Assembly (NCBI GenBank): GCA_036337765.1
Contig: JAYZDP010000211.1
Span: 1 to 29,944, forward strand
Source: JAYZDP01 sp036337765
GTDB taxonomy: Bacteria > Acidobacteriota > Thermoanaerobaculia > Multivoradales > Multivoraceae
Direction: 5' to 3'
DNA length: 29,944 nucleotides
In this document: positions 21,787-29,262 of the stretch, one piece after another
Layout: the number at the start of each line of letters is the position of its first letter
Numbering within the stretch: the stretch's first letter is position 1
Notes under the pieces: generated by a model
The model's input: the letters and a program-made list of their open reading frames with translations, nothing else
The model's database searches: none
Told to the model about the DNA's origin: nothing
Translations under genes and position numbers: made by a program

Positions 21787-23759
21787 CGGGCAGGCTCCTG
21801 CGGCAACGCGAAAGCGACCAGCGACGCGTCGGGCCCGGCTCCGGTCGCGATGACGATGAGCTGGCGCCCTATCTTGGTTCGGTAGGTCATCGGATTGCCG
21901 CTGGTGCGGAACTCGGCCGCGATGCGGGTGATCTCGCGCCCGGTCGCCGAGTCGAAAGCGTAGAGGTAGGGCTCGCCGCCGCCGATGAGGACGAGGCCGC
22001 CGGCTGTAGCCAGCAGGCCCTGAGCCCCCGGAGTGCCGAGCCGATCGGGGAGCTCGGCGCCGCGAAGCAGCGGGTGCGAGCGAATTAGGCGGCTGCCTTC
22101 GCCGAACGGCACGCTCCACACGATCTCGCCCTCGTTGAGATCGATGGCGACGAGCTTGGCGTAGGGCGGCTTGATCAGCGGAATCGGCCCGAGCTTGCTG
22201 CGCTCGACCTTGGTGCCCCCCGGACGACCGTCGAAGATCATGGCCGCGGCTCCGCGCGGGCAGTTGTTGCTGAAGGCGATGTCCATCGCGCTGTCCTGCC
22301 CCGCATTGCGGCACACCTGGTTCGACGAAGTGCCCTCGGTGGTACGCAGGTAGAGCAACCCGGTCGAGGCGTCGAAGGCGGCGCCGCCCCAGTTCGCACC
22401 GCCGTCCACGCGGGGCCGCTGCAGAGTGCCGCGCAGGCTGGGCGGCGTGAAGAGCGGTCCCAGACGGTAGGTGCTCAGCTCCTCGACGGCCAGCCGGTGG
22501 ATCTCCGGCGTGAGGTCGTTGGCGTCCTCGAGCGTCACTCCCTGACCAGCGAAGGGCGGAGGCTTGGTTGGGAAGGGCTGGGTCGGGTACACGACTTCAC
22601 CGGGTACGTCCGATTCCGTGTCGACCGGGCGCTCCTCGATCGGCCACACCGGCTCGCCGGTCACCCGGTCGAACACATAGGTGAAGCCCTGCTTCGAAAT
22701 CTCGGCCACGGCGTCGATGGTGCGGCCGTCGACCTGCAGCGTGACCAGATTGGGCGGCGAGGTGAAGTCGTAGTCCCACAGCCCGTGGTGCACCGCCTGG
22801 AAATGCCATTTGCGCTCTCCGGTGCGGGCGTCGAGGCAGACGAGGGACTCGGCGAAGAGGTTCGCGCCGGGGCGCCGTCCGCCCCAGTAGTCACCGCTCG
22901 GGGTGCTGGTGGGGACGTAGACGAGGCCGCGCTCGACGTCGACGGACATCAAGCCCCAGACGTTGGCGTGACCGGTGAACTGCCACGAAGCCTCGCCCCA
23001 GGTGTCGGCGCCGAAGTCATCGGCGGACTGCGGAACGGTGTAGAAGACCCAGCGCCGCTTGCCGGTACGAGTGTCGAAGGCCTGGACCGTTCCGGGGGTG
23101 TCGTAGCGCTTCTGGATCCGATCTGGGACCCGGCTGCCGACCATGACGAGATTCTCGAACACCACCGGCGGCGAGGTCTGGTCGAACATGTCGTGGGTGA
23201 CTGGGTTCGGGAAACCCTCGGTCAGGTCGATCTTGCCGCCGTCGCCGAAGCTCGGGATCGGCTCTCCGGTCTGGGCGTCGACGGCCCAGAGGCTGAGCCG
23301 ACTGTTGATGAAGACGCGCATGCCATCGCCCGAGCCCCAGACCGCGACCCCTCGGTGCTTGAACCCGCCAGGCCCGGCGCCCTGCGGCCCGGTCCGGTAG
23401 CCCTTCGGGTCGAAGGCCCAGAGCTCGGCGCCCGTCTCTGCGTCGAGGGCGACAACCCGGGTGTACGCCGTCGACAGATACAGAACGTTGTCGATCATGA
23501 GCGGAGTGGTCTCGAAGCTGCCCGGCCGGGTCTTGAACTCCGGCAGGGGCATCTCGTTCGGCTCCCACGTCCACGCGATCTCGAGCCGATCGACGTTGTC
23601 GCGATCGATGTCGGCAAGCTCGGAGAACTTGCTGTGCGCGGCGTCGCGTCCGACCGTGGGCCACTCGACCATCGCGGCGGCGCCGTCCTGTGCCAGGACC
23701 GGGCAGATCGGGGTGAGAAGGGCTAGGAGCGCGAGGTTGGGGAGCAGGCTTCTGATCAT
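21783..23759 (-). CDS. Secreted PQQ-dependent dehydrogenase (soluble glucose/alcohol dehydrogenase-like propeller)
   Basis: This 658-residue protein has a signal peptide (1-23, ends PVLA, then QDG). The eight-bladed quinoprotein propeller shows TVGRDAAHSKFSELADID, LDAETGAELWAFDPKG, HHGLWDYDFTSPPNLV (about residue 322 on), ISKQGFTYVFDRVTGEPVWP, GGANWGGAAFD and FDSATGREITR. These match the family of membrane-type glucose dehydrogenase relatives lacking the transmembrane part. It should oxidise a sugar or alcohol in the periplasm using PQQ and pass electrons to a cytochrome. No fused haem domain is present; a cytochrome c gene follows with a four-base overlap. No pqq biosynthesis gene is in the window. 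Substrate is unknown. Confidence 0.92.
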   Translation of the reverse strand: MIRSLLPNLALLALLTPICPVLAQDGAAAMVEWPTVGRDAAHSKFSELADIDRDNVDRLEIAWTWEPNEMPLPEFKTRPGSFETTPLMIDNVLYLSTAYTRVVALDAETGAELWAFDPKGYRTGPQGAGPGGFKHRGVAVWGSGDGMRVFINSRLSLWAVDAQTGEPIPSFGDGGKIDLTEGFPNPVTHDMFDQTSPPVVFENLVMVGSRVPDRIQKRYDTPGTVQAFDTRTGKRRWVFYTVPQSADDFGADTWGEASWQFTGHANVWGLMSVDVERGLVYVPTSTPSGDYWGGRRPGANLFAESLVCLDARTGERKWHFQAVHHGLWDYDFTSPPNLVTLQVDGRTIDAVAEISKQGFTYVFDRVTGEPVWPIEERPVDTESDVPGEVVYPTQPFPTKPPPFAGQGVTLEDANDLTPEIHRLAVEELSTYRLGPLFTPPSLRGTLQRPRVDGGANWGGAAFDASTGLLYLRTTEGTSSNQVCRNAGQDSAMDIAFSNNCPRGAAAMIFDGRPGGTKVERSKLGPIPLIKPPYAKLVAIDLNEGEIVWSVPFGEGSRLIRSHPLLRGAELPDRLGTPGAQGLLATAGGLVLIGGGEPYLYAFDSATGREITRIAAEFRTSGNPMTYRTKIGRQLIVIATGAGPDASLVAFALPQEPAR

Positions 23760-23768
23760 GACAGCGAC

Positions 23769-23774
23769 AGGGTA
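23769..23774 (-). promoter_or_regulatory. Possible -10 box TACCCT of the PQQ dehydrogenase operon
   Basis: TACCCT lies nine bases before the ATG at 23759 with no clear Shine-Dalgarno between. It fits TAnnnT, but the flanks match the local set poorly. Confidence 0.25.
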
Positions 23775-23816
23775 TTCGATCTACCGCCCGAGAACATGGG
23801 GTGGGCCACGCTCGGC

Positions 23817-23822
23817 TATGAT
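23817..23822 (+). promoter_or_regulatory. -10 box TATGAT of the monooxygenase gene
   Basis: GGCTATGATT is a good -10 match. It gives a leader of about 55 bases that includes GGAAGGAAG before the TTG at 23883, and it argues against translation from the upstream ATG at 23796. Confidence 0.45.
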
Positions 23823-23882
23823 TTGCCGCTCGCCGCCGCCTGCGGGGCCCGGCGGTGCGGAAACCCGGAAGGAAGCCTTGAA

Positions 23883-25412
23883 TTGAGCATCGAAATCGAA
23901 TCGGAACGTCGTGACGTCTGCGAGCCGCTCGACGTCATCATCATCGGTGCCGGCATCTCGGGCCTCGGCGCCGCGTGCCATCTGCAACGCGAGTGTCCCG
24001 ACAAGGACTTCCTGATCCTGGAGGGGCGCGACGCGATCGGCGGTACGTGGGACCTGTTCCGCTATCCGGGCATCCGCTCCGACAGCGACCTTTACACCTT
24101 CGGCTACGACTTCAAACCGTGGCACGGTCAGCCGATCGCGACCGCGGAGGAGATCCTCGGCTACCTCAACGAGGTAGTGGAAGAAAACGATCTCGAACGT
24201 GACATCCGCTTTAGCCACTGGGTGAGCCGCGCTTCCTGGTCGACCGAAGAAGCGCTCTGGACGGTCGAAACGACGGTCGATGGCCAGGCCCAGTGCTTCA
24301 CCGGCAGGTTCCTCTTCATGTGTCAGGGGTACTACAACTACGAGGCTGGCTTCCGGCCCGAGTTTCCCGGCGAGGACGACTTTGCCGGCACGATCATTCA
24401 TCCCCAGCACTGGCCCGAGGATTTGGACTACACCGCCAAGCGGATGGTCGTTATCGGCTCGGGCGCGACCGCGGCCACCATCGTTCCTGCGGTGGCCGAG
24501 CAGGTGGCGCACGTCACCCAGCTGCAACGCTCTCAGACCTACTACCTCTCGCTCGACAACAGCGAGCAAGATCCGACTATCGAAGAGCTGCGCGCGCTCG
24601 ACATCGACAAGGACTGGATCCACGAGGTCAAGAAGCGCCAGATGCTCGCCTTCGTACAGGACATCGCCGAGCGCTCGATGAGCGAGCCCGAAGTGGTCCG
24701 CCAGGAGTTGATCGCCGCCGCCGCCGAGGCGCTGCCCGAGGGCTACGACGTCGAGACCCACTTCACGCCGAGCTATGGCCCCTGGAAGGAGAGACTTTGT
24801 CTGCTCCCCGACGGAGACATGTTCGAGGCGATCCAGTCCGGCAAGGCGTCCGTCGTCACAGACCACATCGATCGATTCGTCGAGGACGGCATCGTGCTTC
24901 GGTCCGGCGAGAAGCTCGAGGCCGACATCGTCGTCACTGCGACCGGGATCGAGCTATGCGGCCTCGGCAACGTCGCGTTCGACGTCGACGGCGATGCGAT
25001 CGACGTACCGGAGACCTGGACCTACAAGGGGATGATGATCTCCGACATGCCCAACCTGGCCTGGATCTTCGGCTACATCCGGTCGTCGTGGACACTGCGC
25101 TCCGATCTGATCGCGCACTTCGTGTGCCGGCTCCTGAAGCACATGGACCAAGAGGGTGTGCGTCAGGTAACGCCGCGACTTCGAGCCCAAGACGAGGGGA
25201 TGGAGGGGCGGGCCTTCATCGACCCCGACGACTTCGCCCCGGGCTACATCCGGCGCGGCGCTGGGCGGCTACCGAGGCAGACCGGTACCGGTCCCTGGAC
25301 CAACATCCAGGACTACTACCAAGAGCGCGACAGCATCCCCAACGCGACATTCGACGACGGGGCGCTGGTGTTCGACAATCCCGCCTCTCGGCGCACCGTA
25401 GAGGCGATCTGA
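23883..25412 (+). CDS. Baeyer-Villiger-type flavin monooxygenase (EthA-like)
   Basis: This 509-residue protein starts with TTG at 23883, seven bases after GGAAGGAAG. It has an FAD Rossmann motif, VIIIGAGISGLGAA (18-31), then GRDAIGGTWDLFRYPGIRSD. The Baeyer-Villiger fingerprint FAGTIIHPQHWP lies at 167-178, and a second, NADPH-binding Rossmann motif VVIGSGATA at 189-197. Later segments (DMFEAIQSGKASVVTDHID, IVVTATGIEL, RSSWTLRSDLIAHFVCRLLKH) match mycobacterial EthA and its relatives. It should insert oxygen next to a ketone, giving an ester or lactone, or oxidise S/N. All expected motifs are intact. The upstream in-frame ATG at 23796 precedes the promoter's start point and is rejected. It is followed 58 bases later by an amidohydrolase with its own promoter. 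Confidence 0.93.
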   Translation: MSIEIESERRDVCEPLDVIIIGAGISGLGAACHLQRECPDKDFLILEGRDAIGGTWDLFRYPGIRSDSDLYTFGYDFKPWHGQPIATAEEILGYLNEVVEENDLERDIRFSHWVSRASWSTEEALWTVETTVDGQAQCFTGRFLFMCQGYYNYEAGFRPEFPGEDDFAGTIIHPQHWPEDLDYTAKRMVVIGSGATAATIVPAVAEQVAHVTQLQRSQTYYLSLDNSEQDPTIEELRALDIDKDWIHEVKKRQMLAFVQDIAERSMSEPEVVRQELIAAAAEALPEGYDVETHFTPSYGPWKERLCLLPDGDMFEAIQSGKASVVTDHIDRFVEDGIVLRSGEKLEADIVVTATGIELCGLGNVAFDVDGDAIDVPETWTYKGMMISDMPNLAWIFGYIRSSWTLRSDLIAHFVCRLLKHMDQEGVRQVTPRLRAQDEGMEGRAFIDPDDFAPGYIRRGAGRLPRQTGTGPWTNIQDYYQERDSIPNATFDDGALVFDNPASRRTVEAI

Positions 25413-25458
25413 GCGTCGCGATCGGGGCTTTGCAGATCCTCTGTGCGGGCCTGCCCGG

Positions 25459-25464
25459 TAGACT
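25459..25464 (+). promoter_or_regulatory. -10 box TAGACT of the amidohydrolase gene, probably leaderless
   Basis: CGGTAGACTC is followed by six bases and GTG at 25471. No Shine-Dalgarno fits in the gap. Confidence 0.5.
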
Positions 25465-25470
25465 CCGCTC

Positions 25471-27063
25471 GTGCGTCGGCTGCTGATCCTTCTCGCGTTT
25501 GTCTCGGCGCCGATGAGTGCCGCCGACGAAGGCGAGGAGCACGCCGACCGCATGCGCGAGCGCGGCATCGAGCTGCCCTCGCCGGCGCCCGATCGGCGTG
25601 CGGGCGAGGGGGCGGGCCCCTTCGCCGAACTGGTGATCGAGAACGTGATGCTCGTCGACGGGCTCGGAACGCCGCCTCGGGGCCCCGTCCATATCACCAT
25701 CCGAGGTGATCGCATCTCGAGCATCTCTGACTCGCAGTACGCGAGTGTGGCGGAGTCGGCGGATGCTCACCGCGTCGACGGCCGGGGCATGACGGCGCTG
25801 CCCGGTTTCATCGACGCCCACGCGCACATCGGCACACCGGGGCAGGGACTGGCGGGCCCCATCACTCCGCCCGAGTACGTCTTCAAGCTGTGGCTGGCGC
25901 ACGGCGTCACCACCGTGCGAGAGGTCGGCTCGGGGATGGGGCTCGGCTGGACAGTGGAGCACGCCAGGCGCAGTGCCGAAGCGAAGATCGTGGCGCCACG
26001 GATCGTGGCCTACTCGATGTTTCCCGGCGGCAGGATCGCGGAGGCCGAGGCCGCAACCGCGTGGGTGCAGGCGGTGCACGAGAAGGGCGCCGAGGGGGTG
26101 AAGCTACGTGGCGGTACCCAGCAGGCCCAACTGGCGGTCTACGCCGAGGCCGAGCGGCTCGGCATGGGCACCGCCAACCACCACGACCAGAACGGCGTCT
26201 ACCACGTCGATGCGCTCACCAGCGCCCGAGCGGGCCTCGACAGCCTAGAGCACTGGTACGGCCTACCCGAGGCGCTGTTCGTAGATCGCCGGGTGCAAGA
26301 CTATCCGGCGGACTACAACTACTCGGACGAGCAGTCGCGCTTCCGCGAGGCCGGTCGGCTCTGGAAGCAAGCGGCAGCTCCGGGCTCTGAGCACTGGAAC
26401 AGCGTCATGGCGGAGCTGGTCGAGCTCGACTTCACACTGGTGCCGACCTTCACCATCTACGAGGCGAATCGCGACGTCGCCCGGGCGCGCGACGCCGAGT
26501 GGCACGCCGACTACACGTGGCCGGCGCTACAGAAGTTCTTCATGCCCGACCCGCGCCTTCACGGCTCCTACCACTTCGACTGGACGACGGCCGACGAGGT
26601 GGCCTGGCGCCACAACTTCCGCATCTGGATGCGCTTCGTCAACGAGTTCAAGAACCACGGCGGCCGCGTCGTCACCGGCTCGGACTCCGGGTTCATCTTC
26701 AAGCTCTTCGGCTTCGGCTACGTCCGCGAGCTCGAGCTCCTGCAGGAGGCGGGCTTCCATCCGCTCGAGGTGGTGCAGGCGGCGACGTTGAACGGCGCCG
26801 AGCTGCTCGGCCTCGACGACGAGATCGGCTCCGTCACCTCCGGCAAGGTGGCGGACCTGGTGCTGGTCGAGGGCAACCCGGTGGCGAACTTCAAATTGCT
26901 CTACGGCACCGGCCACATGCAGCTAGACCGCGACACCGGCGAGTTGGGTCGCGTCGGTGGCGTCAGCTACACCATCCGCGGCGGCATCGTCTACGACGCA
27001 AAGCAGCTGCTCGCCGACGTGCGCGAGATGGTTGCCAAGGCGAAGAAGTCTCGGCGGAAGTGA
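25471..27063 (+). CDS. Secreted metal-dependent amidohydrolase
   Basis: This 530-residue protein starts with GTG. The signal peptide ends near PMSA (residue 17). The amidohydrolase core carries the first metal motif GFIDAHAHIG (His117, His119), a Lys in EGVKLRGG (Lys211) that could be carboxylated, His237/His238 in ANHHDQN, His261 in SLEHWYG and Asp405 in VTGSDSG. The C-terminal part (NGAELLGLDDEIGSVTSGKV, DLVLVEGNP) is the normal composite sheet of the superfamily. Secreted members of this type hydrolyse dipeptides, lactams or other cyclic amides. A metal site with all ligands makes activity likely; the substrate is unknown. It is convergent with the cyclase gene, 15 bases away. Confidence 0.92.
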   Translation: MRRLLILLAFVSAPMSAADEGEEHADRMRERGIELPSPAPDRRAGEGAGPFAELVIENVMLVDGLGTPPRGPVHITIRGDRISSISDSQYASVAESADAHRVDGRGMTALPGFIDAHAHIGTPGQGLAGPITPPEYVFKLWLAHGVTTVREVGSGMGLGWTVEHARRSAEAKIVAPRIVAYSMFPGGRIAEAEAATAWVQAVHEKGAEGVKLRGGTQQAQLAVYAEAERLGMGTANHHDQNGVYHVDALTSARAGLDSLEHWYGLPEALFVDRRVQDYPADYNYSDEQSRFREAGRLWKQAAAPGSEHWNSVMAELVELDFTLVPTFTIYEANRDVARARDAEWHADYTWPALQKFFMPDPRLHGSYHFDWTTADEVAWRHNFRIWMRFVNEFKNHGGRVVTGSDSGFIFKLFGFGYVRELELLQEAGFHPLEVVQAATLNGAELLGLDDEIGSVTSGKVADLVLVEGNPVANFKLLYGTGHMQLDRDTGELGRVGGVSYTIRGGIVYDAKQLLADVREMVAKAKKSRRK

Positions 27064-27078
27064 CGACCGTTTGTCGGG

Positions 27079-28152
27079 CTAGAAGATCGCTAGGGCGTTG
27101 ATCGGGGATCCGGTGCCGGTCTCGACTGCCAGAGGGCCGGCGACGAGCAGGAATTCCCAGCGCCCGAGCTCGCCGGCCTTCGCGGCCAGTGCCTCGAGGT
27201 CCTGGTTGTCGAAGAGGTCGACGCCCATCGCGACGATGGTCAGCAGGTGCACCGGCAGCCCCACACCCTCGATCTGCGACGGCACCACGTCGAGTGCCGC
27301 GTCGCTGCCGATGAACGACACGTCACGGGACTTCACCCAGGGCATAGTCGAGGCGTGAAGGCCCGCCGCACCATCTGAGACTGGCCAGGGACCGAGCTCG
27401 GCGCGGCGAGCCCAGCGTCCCGTGCGGATGAAGATGGCGTCGCCCGGCTGCACGGTGATGCCAGCCATCTCCTCGAAGGCATCGAGGTCCTCGGTGTAGA
27501 TCGGCGTGCCGGGCTCGAGATAGGGCAGGCCCTTGAGTCGCGGAATGTCGAACAGAATGCCGCGAGTGACGATGCCACCCTGGAGGTTGACGATCGAGGC
27601 GTTCGTGCAGCCCTCTTCGGTGATCGTGTCGCGCGACACGCCGTTGTACATCTGGCCCTTGTAGAGGATGTGACACAGCGAATCGATGTGGCTGTGGGAG
27701 TAGCCGTGGTAACTGATGGAGTAGCGGTCGCTCACACCCCCTCTGAACGGCGGCTCGGCCTCGAGGTCTGGCAGACGGAGGATCGCCCGCTCGAAGGGAG
27801 CCGGAACATCGACCTGCTCGGTGGTGATCAGCCGGTGGGCGAGCGAGACGGTACTACCCTCGGTGACCAGCCGCACGGCCTCGAGGCGCTTGGCCGGAGT
27901 GATGAGGTTCGCGGCGCCGAGCTGATCGTCCTCGCCCCATCGACCCCAGTTGGAGAGCTCGTCCACAAGCCTCTCGATGTCGGCCTGCGTGAGCTCACGC
28001 GACTCGGGCTTATAAGCCGGAGGCTCATAGTCGTCCCCTTGGGCAGCGGACTCGGGACTCGGTTCCGCGTCGGGCTCGCCTGGCGCTGTACAGCCGAGCT
28101 GCGTGAAGACGAGTGCGATCCCGATCGCGAAGGCCGCGAGTCTTGGCGTCAT
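27079..28152 (-). CDS. Cyclase/kynurenine formamidase-family lipoprotein
   Basis: This 357-residue protein starts with ATG at 28152, preceded by AAAGGAG at seven bases. The signal sequence ends in a lipobox, TQLGC, so Cys21 would be lipidated. An acidic linker (22-50) follows. The domain is PF04199-like (cyclase family): WGEDDQLGAANLITPAKRL, then the metal motif HSHIDSLCH (153-161; His155, Asp157, His161), GILFDIPRLKG, PGDAIFIRTG and GVGLPVHLL. Relatives hydrolyse N-formylkynurenine or act on cyclic or polyketide-like substrates, usually with Mn or Zn. Export as a lipoprotein means the substrate is extracytoplasmic. The frame is open to 29187, but the extension is antisense to the 28234 gene. 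It diverges from that gene, 81 bases apart. Confidence 0.92.
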   Translation of the reverse strand: MTPRLAAFAIGIALVFTQLGCTAPGEPDAEPSPESAAQGDDYEPPAYKPESRELTQADIERLVDELSNWGRWGEDDQLGAANLITPAKRLEAVRLVTEGSTVSLAHRLITTEQVDVPAPFERAILRLPDLEAEPPFRGGVSDRYSISYHGYSHSHIDSLCHILYKGQMYNGVSRDTITEEGCTNASIVNLQGGIVTRGILFDIPRLKGLPYLEPGTPIYTEDLDAFEEMAGITVQPGDAIFIRTGRWARRAELGPWPVSDGAAGLHASTMPWVKSRDVSFIGSDAALDVVPSQIEGVGLPVHLLTIVAMGVDLFDNQDLEALAAKAGELGRWEFLLVAGPLAVETGTGSPINALAIF

Positions 28153-28171
28153 ACCGAATCTCCTTTTGTCG

Positions 28172-28177
28172 AGCGTA
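28172..28177 (-). promoter_or_regulatory. Possible -10 box TACGCT of the cyclase gene
   Basis: TACGCT on the minus strand would start a leader of roughly 13 bases that just includes AAAGGAG before the ATG at 28152. Confidence 0.3.
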
Positions 28178-28221
28178 GGTCCGGATTCTCCCTCATCCGG
28201 CGACTCAGCGGAGCTCCTCGA

Positions 28222-28227
28222 TAGAGT
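28222..28227 (+). promoter_or_regulatory. -10 box TAGAGT of the 28234 gene, probably leaderless
   Basis: GATAGAGTAGGG is followed by six bases and the ATG at 28234. AGGG in the gap is too close to act as a Shine-Dalgarno. Confidence 0.45.
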
Positions 28228-28233
28228 AGGGCC

Positions 28234-29244
28234 ATGAATGCTCGAACCCACCGCAAGACGACTTGGCGCGTTCTGGTCGCCTCGACGTTGCTTTTCACAG
28301 TCGCCGGCGCCGGTCAGGCGGCGGAGTACGAGATGCCTCGCACACCGTGGGGGCATCCGGACCTCCAGGGCACGTTTACCAACGGCTCGCAGACGCCGTT
28401 CGAGCGACCGGAAGCGCTGGGTGACAAGGCGTTCTTCACCGAGGAGGAGATCGCGGATCTCGTGCGGCAGAAGGCCGACGCCGTGGCCAACGCGGCAAAC
28501 AGAGCACCGGATCGGACGTCTGAGGGGGGCCAGGTCGGGGGCTACAACCAGCATTGGATGGATCCCCAGACCAACGTCGTTGGTACTCGCCGCACTTCGC
28601 TGGTCATCGATCCGCCGAACGGCCGCGTGCCCGTGCGCCCCGAAGCGATCGCCGACCGCGACTCCCACCTTTCGCAGATCGGTGACCACTGGACTCATCT
28701 GGGCCCATGGGATCGCTGCATCACGAGAGGCGTGCCGGGAGGCTTCTTCCAGTCTGGCTACAACAATAACTACATCCTCATGCAGACACCCGACACGGTC
28801 GCGATCCACTTCGAGATGATCCACAACACTCGGATCATCCCGCTTGGCGAGCGCCCGTTGCTGCCCGAAGACATGCAGCTCTGGAATGGCGACTCGCGGG
28901 GTCACTGGGATGGCGACACGCTGGTGGTCGAGACGCGCAACCTCTCCGACAAGGGGTGGATCGCCTCGAGCGGTTTCCAGCGGCGGATCCGCGGCATCGC
29001 GCAGACCCGCGACACCCACGTCATCGAGCGCTTCACGCGGCTCGACGACGACACCATCGACTACCAGGTGACGATCACCGATCCAGCGATCTACACCGCG
29101 CCCTGGACTGCGCAGATTCCGCTTTACACGCAGCCGGACCTGGTGCTCTTCGAGTACGCCTGCCACGAGGGCAACTGGGCGGTACACAACACCCTCAGCG
29201 GCGGCAGGGCCGACGACCGGGAGACAGGCGCTAGCGGCGACTGA
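28234..29244 (+). CDS. Secreted protein of an uncharacterised family (paralogue of the 20331-21371 protein)
   Basis: This 336-residue protein has a signal peptide ending GAGQA (residue 29). Motifs shared in order with the 20331-21371 protein are HPDLQGTFTN, FERPEALGDK, VGGYNQHWMDP, LVIDPPNGRVPVRPE, WDRCITRGVPG, NNNYILMQTPDTVAI, RGHWDGDTLVVETRN, HVIERFTRLDDDTIDY and FEYACHEGNWAVHNT. The middle EMIHNTRIIPLGERP segment is the better family match of the two. No cofactor or catalytic motif is known to me. The conserved DRC and ACHEGN suggest a structural or metal role. It is convergent with the ABC permease gene, 18 bases apart, and the stop is close to a GCTAGCG palindrome. Confidence 0.85.
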   Translation: MNARTHRKTTWRVLVASTLLFTVAGAGQAAEYEMPRTPWGHPDLQGTFTNGSQTPFERPEALGDKAFFTEEEIADLVRQKADAVANAANRAPDRTSEGGQVGGYNQHWMDPQTNVVGTRRTSLVIDPPNGRVPVRPEAIADRDSHLSQIGDHWTHLGPWDRCITRGVPGGFFQSGYNNNYILMQTPDTVAIHFEMIHNTRIIPLGERPLLPEDMQLWNGDSRGHWDGDTLVVETRNLSDKGWIASSGFQRRIRGIAQTRDTHVIERFTRLDDDTIDYQVTITDPAIYTAPWTAQIPLYTQPDLVLFEYACHEGNWAVHNTLSGGRADDRETGASGD

Positions 29245-29262
29245 GCTACCGCGTCGGCGGCG

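Noticed and set aside
22497..23726. Plus-strand open frame of 409 codons
   Set aside because: It is antisense to the PQQ dehydrogenase and is an effect of high G+C codon bias; its translation has no family features.
28153..29187. N-terminal extension of the cyclase frame to about 700 codons
   Set aside because: The extension is antisense to the secreted protein gene at 28234. The ATG at 28152 has a strong ribosome site and begins a lipoprotein signal.
29226..29260. GCTAGCG near the end of the 28234 gene as another copy
   Set aside because: Only a short palindrome is shared and no mirrored second arm is present.
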